In this document: positions 1-8,966 of the stretch, one piece after another
How the letters are laid out: every line of letters begins with the position of its first letter
Position numbering within the stretch: the stretch's first letter is position 1
Origin: Sphingosinicella soli
Lineage (GTDB): Bacteria; Pseudomonadota; Alphaproteobacteria; Sphingomonadales; Sphingomonadaceae
Reading direction: 5' to 3'
DNA length: 64,000 nucleotides
NCBI RefSeq assembly: GCF_014199685.1
Contig: NZ_JACHNZ010000001.1
Location: 219,347-283,346, forward strand
The notes under the pieces: model-generated
The model's input: only the letters and a program-made list of their open reading frames with translations
Database searches by the model: none
Told to the model about the DNA's origin: nothing
Made by a program: the position numbers and the translations under genes

Positions 1-1
1 C

Positions 2-655
2 ATTCGCGCGCAGATCGGCGATCGAATCATCCGCGCGCCGTTCTCCGGCGTTGTCGGCCTGCGCCGTCTCTCGCCGGGAAGCGTCGTGACCGCAGGCACC
101 GAAATCGCGACGATCAGCGACATCAGCTCCATCAAACTCGATTTCACCGTGCCGGAACGCTTCATCTCCGCGATCAAGGCCGGGCAGGACATCGAAGCCC
201 GCGCGCAGGCCTGGCCGGGGGAAGTGTTTCGCGGCACCATAGAAGGCGTGGAGCCGCAGATTGATCCGATCACGCGCTCGGTCGCGATTCGCGCGCTACT
301 TCCCAATACAGAGCGGCGCCTGCATCCGGGCATGCTGCTCACGGTGTCGATCGTCACCAATCCGCGCGATGCGCTCGCGGTCCCGGAACTCGCGCTCGTC
401 TTCCAGGGCGACCGTCAATTCGTGTTCAGGCTGGATGAAAAGAACGTCGCAAACCGCGTGCCTGTCGAAATCGGCATGCGCTCGGGCGGCATGGTGGAAG
501 TGACCGGCGGCCTCAATCGCGGCGACCGCATCGTTGCCGACGGCGTCGTCAAGGTGCGCGACGATGCTCCCGTAAAGCCTGTTTTCCCCGGCGAAACCGG
601 CAGAACCACCGGCGCGCTCTCCGGCGCGGCGGCGGGTGCGGGCAAGTCCCGATGA
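2..655 (+). CDS. RND efflux periplasmic adaptor (MFP), 5'-truncated by window edge
   Basis: This is the C-terminal part (217 codons) of a membrane fusion protein that links an inner-membrane RND pump to an outer-membrane channel. The reading frame is open from base 2, so the start lies outside the window. The first visible residues (IRAPFSGVVG, then LSPGSVVTAG) are the second half of the lipoyl/barrel-sandwich domain. The beta-barrel and membrane-proximal domains follow, with the family-typical HPGMLLTVSI near residue 110. The stop overlaps the start of the downstream permease gene by 4 bp (ATGA), which indicates one operon and translational coupling. The substrate cannot be told from this fragment, and no outer-membrane channel gene is visible here. 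Confidence 0.93.
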   Translation: MRAQIGDRIIRAPFSGVVGLRRLSPGSVVTAGTEIATISDISSIKLDFTVPERFISAIKAGQDIEARAQAWPGEVFRGTIEGVEPQIDPITRSVAIRALLPNTERRLHPGMLLTVSIVTNPRDALAVPELALVFQGDRQFVFRLDEKNVANRVPVEIGMRSGGMVEVTGGLNRGDRIVADGVVKVRDDAPVKPVFPGETGRTTGALSGAAAGAGKSR

Positions 656-3600
656 TCCTTTCCGATGTCTCGGTAAAGCGGCCGGTCTTTGCGGCGGTCA
701 TCAGCCTCATCATCGTGCTGGCGGGCGCCATCGCCTTCATTTCGCTTCCGGTCCGCGAATATCCCGCCATCGAGCCGCCGATCGTTTCGGTCGAGGTCGC
801 CTATCCCGGCGCGGCGGCCAGCGTCGTTGAATCGCGCATAACCCAGCTGATCGAAGACAGGATCGCAGGGGTCGAGGGCATCGAGATGATCCGCTCGCGT
901 TCACGCGACGGCGTTTCCGACGTGACCATCGAATTTTCCGCAACCCGCAATGTGGATGACGCCGCGAACGACATCCGCGACCGGGTCAGCGGCCTTGCCG
1001 ACGATTTGCCCGACGAAGTGATCCCGCCGGAAATCCGCAAGGTCGATGTCGATTCCCAGCCGATCCTCTGGATGCATCTGTCGGGCGAGGAGCGTGATCC
1101 GCTCTGGCTCGCCGACTATGCCGACCGCATCCTTGTCGATCGTTTCTCGTCGATCGACGGGGTCGCGCGCGTGCAGGTCAGCGGCCTCTCGCGGCCCGCG
1201 ATGCGGATCTGGCTCGATCGCGCCAGGCTCGCCGCCTATCAGCTGACGCCCAACGACATCGAAACGGCGCTGCGCTCGCAAAACGTCGAGCTTCCCGCAG
1301 GCCGCGTAGAGGCGGAAACCCAGAACCTCACCGTCCGCGTCGCCCGCGCCTACAGCCAGGTCGATGATTTCCGCGCACTCGTCATTTCGCGCGGCGACGA
1401 CGGGCATCTCGTGCGTCTCGGCGACGTCGCGCGCGTCGAGGTCGGGCCGGAAAATCCGTACAGTTTCTTCCGTTCGAACGGCAAGCCGGGTGTCGGCATC
1501 GGCATCGTGCGCCAATCCGGCGCGAACACGCTCGCCGTTGCCGACGAGGTCAAGGCGCGCCTCGAAGAAACGCGAAAGATGCTGCCCGCAGGCCTCAGCA
1601 TCGACATATCCAACGACAGTTCGGTGTTCATTTCGGCCGCGATCGACAACGTCTGGAGAACGCTTGCCGAAGCGTCGGCTCTCGTCATCCTCGTGATTTA
1701 CGTTTTTCTGGGCTCGGCGCGGGCCACGATCATCCCCGCCGTCACCGTTCCCATCTGCCTTATCGCCACCTTCGCCGTGTTGTGGGCGCTCGGCCTGTCC
1801 ATCAACCTGCTCACCCTGCTCGCGCTGGTGCTCGCCATCGGCCTCGTCGTCGATGACGCCATCGTCGTGCTCGAGAATATCTATTACCGTATCGAACGGG
1901 GCGAGACGCCCCTCGTCGCGGCCTATGAAGGCGCGCGGCAGGTTGCCTTCGCCGTGATTGCCACAACCGCCGTCGTGTGCGCGGTGTTCGTGCCGATCAT
2001 GCTCCTTGCCGGAAACACCGGGCTGCTGTTTCGCGAACTCGCCGCCGCGATGATCGGCGCTGTCGCCTTCTCGGGCTTCATCGCGCTGACGCTGACGCCG
2101 ATGCTGTGTTCCAAGATGCTCAAGTCCGAATCCAGCAGCAACCGGCTCACCCGGTGGGTCGATGAACGGTTCGATCGCGTCTCGGCGGCCTATGATCGCG
2201 CGCTCGGCCGCCTGCTGAATCGTCCGCTGCTGATCGGCGGCATTTCGCTTGCCGTCGTCGGCGGCTGTATCGCGCTTGCGACCACGCTCTCGTCCGAGCT
2301 GGCCCCGCTCGAAGACACCGGCAATCTGATGGTGACCGCCACTGCGGCGGAAGGCACCGGCTTCGATCAGATGGTCCAGTACATGGAAGACCTTCAGGCC
2401 CGTGTCCTGCCGATGGTCGACGAAGGCCCGATCCGCCGCATGATGGTCCGCGCGCCGGGCAGCTGGGGCACGAGCGAGGATTTCTCCAGCGGCCGGATGG
2501 TGCTTTTCCTGAAAGACTGGTCGGAGCGTGATCAGACCACGCAGGAAACGGCCGAAATGGTCCAGAAGGCGCTTGAGGATTATCCCGGCGTCCGCAGCTT
2601 CGCTTCGGGCGGGCAGACCATCGGCAGCCGCGGCGGGCGCCCGATCCGTTTCGTCATCGCCGGAGCCACGTTCGAGGAACTGGCCCGCGCCCGCGACGCG
2701 ATCATGGATGCCGCGGCATCTTATCCCGGCATTGAAAACCTGGAATCGGACTACAAGGAAACCAAGCCTCAGCTCCTTGTCGATATCGACACCACGCGCG
2801 CAGGCGATCTCGGCGTCTCGGTGGCCGATATCGGAAGCACGCTTGAAACCATGATGGGCTCGCGCCGCGTCACCACCTACATCGACCGGGGCGAGGAATA
2901 TCGCGTCATCGTGCAGGCGGAAGACAAGGACCGGCTGACCCCGCAAGACCTTTCCAACGTCTATGTCCGCTCGCGCACCGGAGACGTGATACCGCTGTCG
3001 AACCTCGTCTCGCTGCGCAACTTCGCGGACGCGGGCGAACTCGGCCACTTCAACAAGCTGCGCGCCATCACGCTCGAAGGCTCCGTCGCGCCCGGCTATT
3101 CGCTCGGGGAAGCGCTCGACTGGCTGGAGGCGGAGGCCTCCACGCTGCCGGAAGTCGCCGCCATCGGCTACGACGGCGAAAGCCGCGCCTTCAAGCAGAC
3201 CGGCGGCGCGATCTGGGGCGTCCTCGCTGTCACCATCCTGCTCGTGTTCCTCGTGCTCGCCGCGCAGTTCGAAAGCTGGGTGCACCCCGGCATCATCGTG
3301 CTCACCGTGCCGCTTGCGGTGGGCGGCGGGCTTCTCGGGCTCGTCGTCATGGGCCAGTCGCTCAATCTCTACAGCCAGATCGGCATCGTCATGCTCGTGG
3401 GGCTGGCCTCCAAAAACGGCATCCTCATCGTCGAGTTCGCGAACCAGCTGCGCGATCAGGGCGTCCCCTTCGACGATGCGATCCGCGGCGCCGCCGTGCG
3501 CCGCCTGCGTCCCGTCATCATGACCTCGATTGCAACGGTCGCGGGCGCCGTGCCGCTTATGCTTGCAAGCGGTGCGGGCGCCGCCTCGCGTCAGGCGATC

Positions 3601-3759
3601 GGCACGGTCGTGGTGTGGGGCGTCAGCCTTGCGACGCTGCTCACGCTGTTCGTCATCCCGGTCTTCTACCGGCGCCTTGCCCGCAACACCGGCTCGCCGC
3701 TCGCGGTCACGCGCAAGCTGGATGAGGAGCGCGGCGCAGAACCTGCCCCGGCGGAGTAA
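652..3759 (+). CDS. RND multidrug efflux permease (AcrB/HAE1 type)
   Basis: A 1035-residue proton-driven inner-membrane transporter, full length for the AcrB/MexB-like family. The N-terminus (LSDVSVKRPVFAAVIS) is the usual first helix of HAE1 transporters. Two large periplasmic loops separate helices 1-2 and 7-8. The proton-relay acidic pair sits in helix 4 (VVDDAIVVLEN, Asp401/Asp402), and a second-half helix carries ASKNGILIVEF. The start ATG overlaps the adaptor stop. Drugs or hydrophobic compounds are the family-level expectation; the exact substrate is unknown. Confidence 0.95.
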   Translation: MILSDVSVKRPVFAAVISLIIVLAGAIAFISLPVREYPAIEPPIVSVEVAYPGAAASVVESRITQLIEDRIAGVEGIEMIRSRSRDGVSDVTIEFSATRNVDDAANDIRDRVSGLADDLPDEVIPPEIRKVDVDSQPILWMHLSGEERDPLWLADYADRILVDRFSSIDGVARVQVSGLSRPAMRIWLDRARLAAYQLTPNDIETALRSQNVELPAGRVEAETQNLTVRVARAYSQVDDFRALVISRGDDGHLVRLGDVARVEVGPENPYSFFRSNGKPGVGIGIVRQSGANTLAVADEVKARLEETRKMLPAGLSIDISNDSSVFISAAIDNVWRTLAEASALVILVIYVFLGSARATIIPAVTVPICLIATFAVLWALGLSINLLTLLALVLAIGLVVDDAIVVLENIYYRIERGETPLVAAYEGARQVAFAVIATTAVVCAVFVPIMLLAGNTGLLFRELAAAMIGAVAFSGFIALTLTPMLCSKMLKSESSSNRLTRWVDERFDRVSAAYDRALGRLLNRPLLIGGISLAVVGGCIALATTLSSELAPLEDTGNLMVTATAAEGTGFDQMVQYMEDLQARVLPMVDEGPIRRMMVRAPGSWGTSEDFSSGRMVLFLKDWSERDQTTQETAEMVQKALEDYPGVRSFASGGQTIGSRGGRPIRFVIAGATFEELARARDAIMDAAASYPGIENLESDYKETKPQLLVDIDTTRAGDLGVSVADIGSTLETMMGSRRVTTYIDRGEEYRVIVQAEDKDRLTPQDLSNVYVRSRTGDVIPLSNLVSLRNFADAGELGHFNKLRAITLEGSVAPGYSLGEALDWLEAEASTLPEVAAIGYDGESRAFKQTGGAIWGVLAVTILLVFLVLAAQFESWVHPGIIVLTVPLAVGGGLLGLVVMGQSLNLYSQIGIVMLVGLASKNGILIVEFANQLRDQGVPFDDAIRGAAVRRLRPVIMTSIATVAGAVPLMLASGAGAASRQAIGTVVVWGVSLATLLTLFVIPVFYRRLARNTGSPLAVTRKLDEERGAEPAPAE

Positions 3760-3764
3760 GACCA

Positions 3765-4265
3765 ATGTCGCTCCCCAGGAGCCTGCGCATCGCCATCCTG
3801 ACCGTTCCGGGCGTGATGCTGCTCGGTTCGCTGTCCGGCGTCGTCGCCGGGTCGGGGGAAACCAACCCGTGGTTCGCGACGCTGGTGAAGCCTGCGCTCT
3901 ATCCCCCCGGTTTCGTGTTCGGCATCGTCTGGACACTGCTCTACGCGCTGATGGGCATCGCGATCGCTCGCGTCCTCGCATGCCCGCCGGAGCGAGACCG
4001 GCAGCGCGCGGCCCTGCTCTTCGCCGCCCAGCTCGTGCTCAATCTTCTGTGGTCGACACTTTTCTTCAAGCTGCACCTGCTCGGCCCCAGCTTCGCGCTC
4101 ATCCTCGTCATCCTCGCCGCCGCGCTCGCCACGACCCTTGCGTTCGCGCGGCTGGACCGCATCGCGCCATGGCTGCTTGTCCCCTATCTGGCGTGGCTCT
4201 GCTTCGCCGCGGGCCTTGCCTTCCGCATCTGGCGGTTGAATCCGGGCGCTGCGCCGCCATATTAG
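3765..4265 (+). CDS. tspO: TspO/MBR family protein
   Basis: A 166-residue five-helix membrane protein of the tryptophan-rich sensory protein/translocator family, which binds tetrapyrroles and other hydrophobic ligands. The family signature NPWFATLVKPALYPPGFVF followed by VWTLLYALMGIA is at residues 36-66, and a late helix carries LVPYLAWLCFAAGL. It starts 5 bp after the permease stop and may be co-transcribed with the efflux genes, although its role need not be related. Its length is usual for the family. Confidence 0.9.
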   Translation: MSLPRSLRIAILTVPGVMLLGSLSGVVAGSGETNPWFATLVKPALYPPGFVFGIVWTLLYALMGIAIARVLACPPERDRQRAALLFAAQLVLNLLWSTLFFKLHLLGPSFALILVILAAALATTLAFARLDRIAPWLLVPYLAWLCFAAGLAFRIWRLNPGAAPPY

Positions 4266-4293
4266 GCACACAACACAGCGAAGGGCCCCGTCC

Positions 4294-4611
4294 ATGCAGT
4301 CCAAAAACCGCTTCTTCGACGATTTCTCGCGTATGGCGACCGGCGCCATGGGCTCGCTTGCGGGTATGGGCCGCGAGATGGAATCCGGCTTCCGCGCCCG
4401 TATGGAGGAATTCGTCGGCGGTCTCGATCTCGTGAAGCGCGAGGAGTTCGAGGCCGTGAAGCAGATGGCGGCGAATGCCCGCGCTGAAAACGAAGAGCTG
4501 AAGGCGCGAATCGCCAGGCTCGAAGCGGCAGCGGGCGCAGCGCCCGAAAAGCCCGCGCCGGCCCGCAAGCCCGCCGCGAAGAAACCCGCGAAATCAGCGC
4601 CCGCCGCCTGA
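4294..4611 (+). CDS. ubiK: UbiK-like ubiquinone biosynthesis accessory factor (BMFP domain)
   Basis: A 105-residue protein matching the BMFP/YqiC (UbiK) family. It has an amphipathic N-terminal part (FFDDFSRMATGAMGSLAGM), a segment containing VKREEFEAVKQMA, and a coiled coil (about residues 50-80) with regular Glu/Leu spacing. A low-complexity Ala/Lys/Pro tail (residues 86-105) follows. In Enterobacteria UbiK helps assemble the soluble Ubi complex for ubiquinone synthesis. The assignment rests on the pattern of the central segment; the Lys/Ala-rich tail is common in alphaproteobacterial members. Confidence 0.8.
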   Translation: MQSKNRFFDDFSRMATGAMGSLAGMGREMESGFRARMEEFVGGLDLVKREEFEAVKQMAANARAENEELKARIARLEAAAGAAPEKPAPARKPAAKKPAKSAPAA

Positions 4612-4671
4612 TATCCACAGCAAATTCTCGGGCGTCAGCGCGCAGCGGCTTGCGTATCGCCGGTCGGCACC

Positions 4672-4687
4672 GCACCATATATGGTGC
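4672..4687. promoter_or_regulatory. Perfect 16-bp palindrome upstream of the YbjN gene
   Basis: GCACCATATATGGTGC reads the same on both strands. It lies 25 bp before the proposed TTG start at 4713, in the 101-bp gap after ubiK. Its length, symmetry and position fit a dimeric repressor operator. No regulator is assigned. Confidence 0.45.
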
Positions 4688-4712
4688 AGCATGAACTCCA
4701 TCGGACGAGCTA

Positions 4713-5225
4713 TTGACCGAACTCGAACTTGAAATGGCCCAGGCCACGGCAGCGCCGCTCGATATGCTCGAGCATTATTTCGGCGCGCACGGCTGGTCGT
4801 TCGAGCGCGCCAGCGACGAGGAACTCATCGCCCGCGTGGAGGGCAGCTGGACGACGTACCAGCTCCGCGCGCTCTGGCGCGAGGAGGAGCGCGTGCTCCA
4901 GTTCATCGCCATGCCCGATGTGCGCGTCCCGGAAAACCGCCGCGCCGCCGTGTGGGAAGTGCTCAGCCTCATCAACGAGCAGCTCTGGCTCGGCCATTTC
5001 GAGATGTGGTCGGCGGACGGCACGCTCCTCTTCCGCCATGCCTCGATGCTCGACGGCGCCGACGACGACAGCGGCCTCTCGCTCGCGCAGGCCGAAACAC
5101 TGGTCGAAGCCGCCGTCGACGAGTGCGAGCGCTACTACCCCGTCTTCCAGTTCATCCTCTGGGCCGGAAAAACCCCCCGCGAAGCCCTCGACGCCGCACT
5201 GATCGACACGGTGGGCGAGGCATAG
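4713..5225 (+). CDS. YbjN domain-containing protein
   Basis: A 170-residue soluble protein of the YbjN family (type III secretion chaperone-like fold), common in alphaproteobacteria and without a firm function. The family-like core runs from LEHYFGAHGWSFERA to RRAAVWEVLSLINEQLWLGHFEMW, followed by a C-terminal helix containing DECERYYPVFQFILWAGK. The start is uncertain. TTG at 4713 keeps the acidic N-terminus; the first in-frame ATG is at 4734 (MAQATAAP) and would lose only seven residues. A 16-bp palindrome precedes it. Confidence 0.85.
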   Translation: MTELELEMAQATAAPLDMLEHYFGAHGWSFERASDEELIARVEGSWTTYQLRALWREEERVLQFIAMPDVRVPENRRAAVWEVLSLINEQLWLGHFEMWSADGTLLFRHASMLDGADDDSGLSLAQAETLVEAAVDECERYYPVFQFILWAGKTPREALDAALIDTVGEA

Positions 5226-5238
5226 CTTCCGCCGTACA

Positions 5239-5622
5239 TCAGGGACTCTTCGCAGGCAGCGCAGTTACCGGGCTGATCTCGACGGCATGATAAGGCAGGG
5301 GCATTTTCAGCGTCTTCGGCCCTGCAAGCGATGATCCCGCGACGCGATCGAAAGTCCCGTCGCCGTCATCGTCGAAAAAGCACGCACGCCCATAGGGAAG
5401 ACCGAGTTGGAAGACGGTCATCGTCTCCGAGCAGACTTTCAGCTTCGCCTCGGACTCCACCCGCCTGAGGATGGTGCCCGCTGGTACTTTTATCCTGGAA
5501 AGCGTCAGCCCGGTCTTGAACGCCTCGGGCAGCACATACACGCCTTCGAGCGGCTGCGCCGATACGGCTCCGGCCCATAGCGGCAATAGCGCCGCGAGCG
5601 CCGCGCTTCGGCCGAACCTCAC
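5239..5622 (-). CDS. Small secreted protein with a DxDxDG calcium-loop-like motif
   Basis: A 127-residue protein with an N-terminal signal peptide (hydrophobic residues 6-20, likely cleavage after VSA). Residues 84-92 (DDDGDGTFD) resemble an EF-hand/dockerin calcium loop. Cys64 and Cys81 could form a disulfide in the periplasm. It is read from a GTG start that overlaps the gatB stop by 4 bp (GTGA), so it is probably the last gene of the gatCAB transcript. I do not recognise a named family. Confidence 0.75.
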   Translation of the reverse strand: MRFGRSAALAALLPLWAGAVSAQPLEGVYVLPEAFKTGLTLSRIKVPAGTILRRVESEAKLKVCSETMTVFQLGLPYGRACFFDDDGDGTFDRVAGSSLAGPKTLKMPLPYHAVEISPVTALPAKSP

Positions 5623-7106
5623 CCCGCCAGCGCCGCCTTCAGCAGTTCGTTCACCACCTGCGGGTTTGCCTTGCCGCCGGTCGCCTTCATCGTCTGGCCC
5701 ACGAAGAAGCCGAACAGCGCTTCCTTGCCGCCCTTGTACTGCGCCACCTTGTCGGCGTTCTTCGCCAGCACGTCGGCGATCGCCGCGTCGAGCGCGCCGG
5801 TGTCGGAGACCTGCTTCAGGCCCCGCTCCTCCACGATCTTCTCGGGGTCGTCGCCGGTTTCCAGCATGATCTGGAACACGTCCTTGCCGAGCCGCCCCGA
5901 AAGCGTCCCGTCACCGATCAGCGCCAGCAGCGTCGCGGCATGTTCGGGGCTGATCGGGCTGTCGATGATATCCTTGCCGAGCGCGTTCAGCGCGCCGAAC
6001 AGGTCGGATATCACCCAGTTGGACGCCGCGCGCGCCACCTCCGTCAGCGGCTTGCCCTGCTTCTCCGCGCTCAGCGTCAGCATGCGCTCGAACCAGTCGG
6101 CAGCCTCCTTCTCGGCGGTCAGCACGCCCGCGTTGTAATCGCTGATGCCGAGGTCGCGCACATAGCGCGCGAGCTTCGCGTCGGGCAGCTCCGGCAGTTC
6201 CGCGCGCAGCGCCTCGACGAACGCGTCGTCGAACACCAGCGGCGGCAGGTCGGGGTCCGGGAAATAGCGGTAATCGTGCGCGTCTTCCTTGGATCGTAGC
6301 GCGCGTGTCTCCATCCGGCTCGGGTCGAACAGCCGTGTTTCCTGCACGATTCTGCCGCCGCCTTCGATGATCTCCACCTGCCGCTGCGCCTCGAATTCGA
6401 TCGCCGCCTGCACGAAGCGAACGCTGTTCACGTTCTTGACCTCGCAGCGCGTGCCGAGCGGATCGCCGGGCTTGCGCACGCTGACGTTCACGTCCGCGCG
6501 CATGGAGCCTTCCTCCATGTTGCCGTCGCAGCTGCCCACATAGCGCAGGATCGATCGCAGCTTCTTCACATACGCCCCCGCCTCTTCGGGCGAGCGCATG
6601 TCGGGCCGCGAGACGATCTCCATCAGCGCCACGCCCGACCGGTTGAGATCGACGTAGGAATAGCCCGGAGACTGGTCGTGCATCGATTTGCCCGCGTCCT
6701 GCTCCAGATGGATGCGCTCGAGCCCCACGGTCTTGGTGCGCCCTTCGCCAAGCACGATGTGCACCTCGCCCTCACCCACGATCGGGTGCTGGAACTGGCT
6801 GATCTGGTAGCCCTGCGGCAGATCGGCGTAGAAATAGTTCTTCCGGTCGAAGCGCGACCACGTGTTGATCTGCGCATCGAGCGCCAGCCCCGTGCGCACC
6901 GCCTGCTTCACGCACTCGCCGTTGATGACCGGCAGCATCCCCGGCATCGCCGCATCGACAAGGCTCACCTGCGTGTTCGGCTCCGCCCCGAACTCCGTCG
7001 CCGCGCCCGAGAACAGCTTTGCGTTCGACGTCACCTGCGCATGCACCTCAAGGCCGATCACGACCTCCCACTCACCGGTTTCGCCTTTGATTCTGTAGTC
7101 GCTCAT
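5619..7106 (-). CDS. gatB: Asp-tRNA(Asn)/Glu-tRNA(Gln) amidotransferase subunit B
   Basis: GatB (495 residues) is the kinase subunit of the GatCAB amidotransferase, which converts misacylated Glu-tRNA(Gln) or Asp-tRNA(Asn) to the correct aminoacyl-tRNA. The N-terminus has the hallmark [12 protein letters not shown] and KLFSGA. The C-terminal YqeY-like tail ends [17 protein letters not shown]. The ATG at 7106 was chosen over an upstream in-frame start because it fits the family N-terminus and is preceded by GGAGG. It starts 1 bp after the gatA stop. Confidence 0.97.
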   Translation of the reverse strand: MSDYRIKGETGEWEVVIGLEVHAQVTSNAKLFSGAATEFGAEPNTQVSLVDAAMPGMLPVINGECVKQAVRTGLALDAQINTWSRFDRKNYFYADLPQGYQISQFQHPIVGEGEVHIVLGEGRTKTVGLERIHLEQDAGKSMHDQSPGYSYVDLNRSGVALMEIVSRPDMRSPEEAGAYVKKLRSILRYVGSCDGNMEEGSMRADVNVSVRKPGDPLGTRCEVKNVNSVRFVQAAIEFEAQRQVEIIEGGGRIVQETRLFDPSRMETRALRSKEDAHDYRYFPDPDLPPLVFDDAFVEALRAELPELPDAKLARYVRDLGISDYNAGVLTAEKEAADWFERMLTLSAEKQGKPLTEVARAASNWVISDLFGALNALGKDIIDSPISPEHAATLLALIGDGTLSGRLGKDVFQIMLETGDDPEKIVEERGLKQVSDTGALDAAIADVLAKNADKVAQYKGGKEALFGFFVGQTMKATGGKANPQVVNELLKAALAG

Positions 7107-7107
7107 C

Positions 7108-8583
7108 TTACCACCAAGCCTCCGGCCGCGCGGAGAAGCCCGCCGCCTGTTCGATCGCATAGCCCGCGTTCAGCACGCCTTCCTCGTCGAGCGGCTTGCC
7201 GATGATCTGGAGGCCGAGCGGCAGGCCGTCGTTCGAAAGCCCGCCGGGCACCGACATCGCGGGAAGTCCCGCAAGGCTCGCGGGCACGCAGAACACGTCG
7301 TTCAGGTACATGGCGATCGGGTCGTCGATGTTCGCGCCGATGCCGAACGCCGCGCTCGGCGCGGTCGGCGCGAGGATCACGTCGCATTTCGCCCACGCCT
7401 GCTCGAAGTCGCGCGCGATCAGCGCCCGCACCTTCTGCGCCTTCAGATAATAGGCGTCGTAGTATCCCGCCGACAGCACATAGGTGCCGATCATGATGCG
7501 CCGCTGCACCTCCGTGCCGAAGCCTGCCGATCGCGTCGCCTCGTACATGTCGATCAGGCTGCCGCCGTCGGGCGTTTCGCGCAGGCCGTAGCGCACGCCG
7601 TCATAGCGCGCGAGGTTCGAAGACGCCTCTGCGGGCGCGATGATGTAGTAGGTGGGAAGCGCGTATTTCGTGTGCGGCAGCGAGATGTCGACGATCTCCG
7701 CGCCCGCGTCGCGCAGCATGTCCGCGCCCTTCTTCCACAGCGCCTCGATCTCGGCGGGGATGCCCTCGACCGTATATTCCTTGGGAATGCCGACGCGCCT
7801 GCCCTTCATGTCGCCGGTCAGCGCCGCCTCGAAGTCGGGCACCGGCAGGTCGAGGCTGGTCGAATCCTTCGGATCGAACCCGCACATGGATTTGAGCAAA
7901 ATCGCGCAGTCGCGCACGTCGCGCGCCATCGGCCCGGCCTGATCGAGCGAGCTTGCGAACGCCACGATGCCCCAGCGCGAGCAGCGGCCATAGGTCGGTT
8001 TGATCCCCGAAATGCCCGTGAACGCCGCCGGCTGGCGGATCGAGCCTCCGGTATCCGTGCCGGTTGCGCCCGCCACCAGCCGCGCCGCGACCGCCGCCGA
8101 CGAGCCGCCCGAGCTGCCGCCGGGCACGAGGCTTTCGTTGCCCTTCCCGCGCCACGGGTTGATGACCGTGCCGAACGCGCTCGTCTCGTTCGACGAGCCC
8201 ATCGCGAACTCGTCCATGTTGAGCTTGCCGAGCATTCCCGCGCCGTCCGCGAACAGCCTGCCGCTCACCGTCGATTCGTAGGGCGGCTTGAAGCCCTTCA
8301 GGATGTTCGAAGCCGCCGCGCTCTGCACGCCTTCGGTCGCGAACAGATCCTTGATGCCGAGCGGTATGCCCGACAGCGGTTTCGCCTCGCCCTTCGCCAG
8401 CGCCGCGTCGGCGGCATCCGCCGCTTTCAGCGCCAGTTCAGGCGTTTCCACGGTGAAGGCATTCAGCGCGCGCGCGGCTTCCACCGCTTTCACATGCGCT
8501 TCGGCGAGTTCCTTTGCGGAGAAGTCCCTGGCGCGCAGCCCGTCGCGCATCTTGCCAAGCGTCAGGTCGGTCAGCGCCGTCAT
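7108..8583 (-). CDS. gatA: Asp-tRNA(Asn)/Glu-tRNA(Gln) amidotransferase subunit A
   Basis: GatA (491 residues) is the glutaminase subunit that supplies ammonia to GatB. The amidase-signature triad is visible: Lys78 in GIKDLF, the cis-Ser Ser157 in [10 protein letters not shown], and the nucleophile Ser181 in [10 protein letters not shown], with the same 24-residue Ser-Ser spacing as in characterised GatA. Its ATG shares one base with the gatC stop (TAATG), so translation of C, A and B is tightly coupled. Confidence 0.97.
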   Translation of the reverse strand: MTALTDLTLGKMRDGLRARDFSAKELAEAHVKAVEAARALNAFTVETPELALKAADAADAALAKGEAKPLSGIPLGIKDLFATEGVQSAAASNILKGFKPPYESTVSGRLFADGAGMLGKLNMDEFAMGSSNETSAFGTVINPWRGKGNESLVPGGSSGGSSAAVAARLVAGATGTDTGGSIRQPAAFTGISGIKPTYGRCSRWGIVAFASSLDQAGPMARDVRDCAILLKSMCGFDPKDSTSLDLPVPDFEAALTGDMKGRRVGIPKEYTVEGIPAEIEALWKKGADMLRDAGAEIVDISLPHTKYALPTYYIIAPAEASSNLARYDGVRYGLRETPDGGSLIDMYEATRSAGFGTEVQRRIMIGTYVLSAGYYDAYYLKAQKVRALIARDFEQAWAKCDVILAPTAPSAAFGIGANIDDPIAMYLNDVFCVPASLAGLPAMSVPGGLSNDGLPLGLQIIGKPLDEEGVLNAGYAIEQAAGFSARPEAWW

Positions 8584-8870
8584 TATTCGATCACCTTCGG
8601 CACGGCGAAAAACCCGTATTCGGCCTTCGGGGCGTTCGACAGCACCTTGTCCTGGATGCCGCCATCGGTGACGACATCCTCGCGCCAGCGCAGCGTGTTG
8701 GGGATCACCGCCGCCAGCGGCTCCACGCCGTCGGTATCCACCTCGCCCAGCATCTCGACCCAGCCGAGAATCTTGGAAAGCTCCTCGGCCATCACCGCGC
8801 AGCGGCCATCATCGATCTTGATGCGCGCAAGATGCGCGACGCGTTTGACGGTTGCGGCGTCAACGGACAT
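8583..8870 (-). CDS. gatC: Asp-tRNA(Asn)/Glu-tRNA(Gln) amidotransferase subunit C
   Basis: GatC (95 residues) is the small scaffold that wraps GatA and GatB. The N-terminus [19 protein letters not shown] and the central [19 protein letters not shown] are typical of the family. The ATG follows a T-tract by only two bases, and that tract follows the 3' arm of a long inverted repeat, so initiation could depend on the leader RNA structure (see 8872-8966). First gene of the gatCAB operon. Confidence 0.95.
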   Translation of the reverse strand: MSVDAATVKRVAHLARIKIDDGRCAVMAEELSKILGWVEMLGEVDTDGVEPLAAVIPNTLRWREDVVTDGGIQDKVLSNAPKAEYGFFAVPKVIE

Positions 8871-8871
8871 G

Positions 8872-8966
8872 CAAAAAACCCCGGATTGATTGAGCCAGAG
8901 CCGTTAGCACGCAGTTTCGTGCGCGGGCAAGCGTCCCGCACCTGCAAGGAGCGCGCAATCAATCCG
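8872..8966 (-). promoter_or_regulatory. Branched terminator-like structure in the gatC leader
   Basis: A perfect 11-bp inverted repeat (CGGATTGATTG at 8882-8892 with CAATCAATCCG at 8956-8966) encloses two smaller perfect stems: GCACG/CGTGC (8907-8911 with 8918-8922) and GCGGG/CCCGC (8923-8927 with 8935-8939). On the minus (gat) strand the outer stem is followed by GGG, six T, GC and then the gatC ATG. The 5' arm includes the DUF4153 stop codon. It could be an intrinsic terminator for the upstream gene, an attenuator of gatCAB, or both. Confidence 0.5.

Noticed and set aside
901..3981. Long open frame (about 1026 codons) on the minus strand under the RND permease
   Set aside because: Low-complexity Arg/Gly/Asp-rich translation with no family pattern; it is the antisense shadow expected in high-GC coding DNA.
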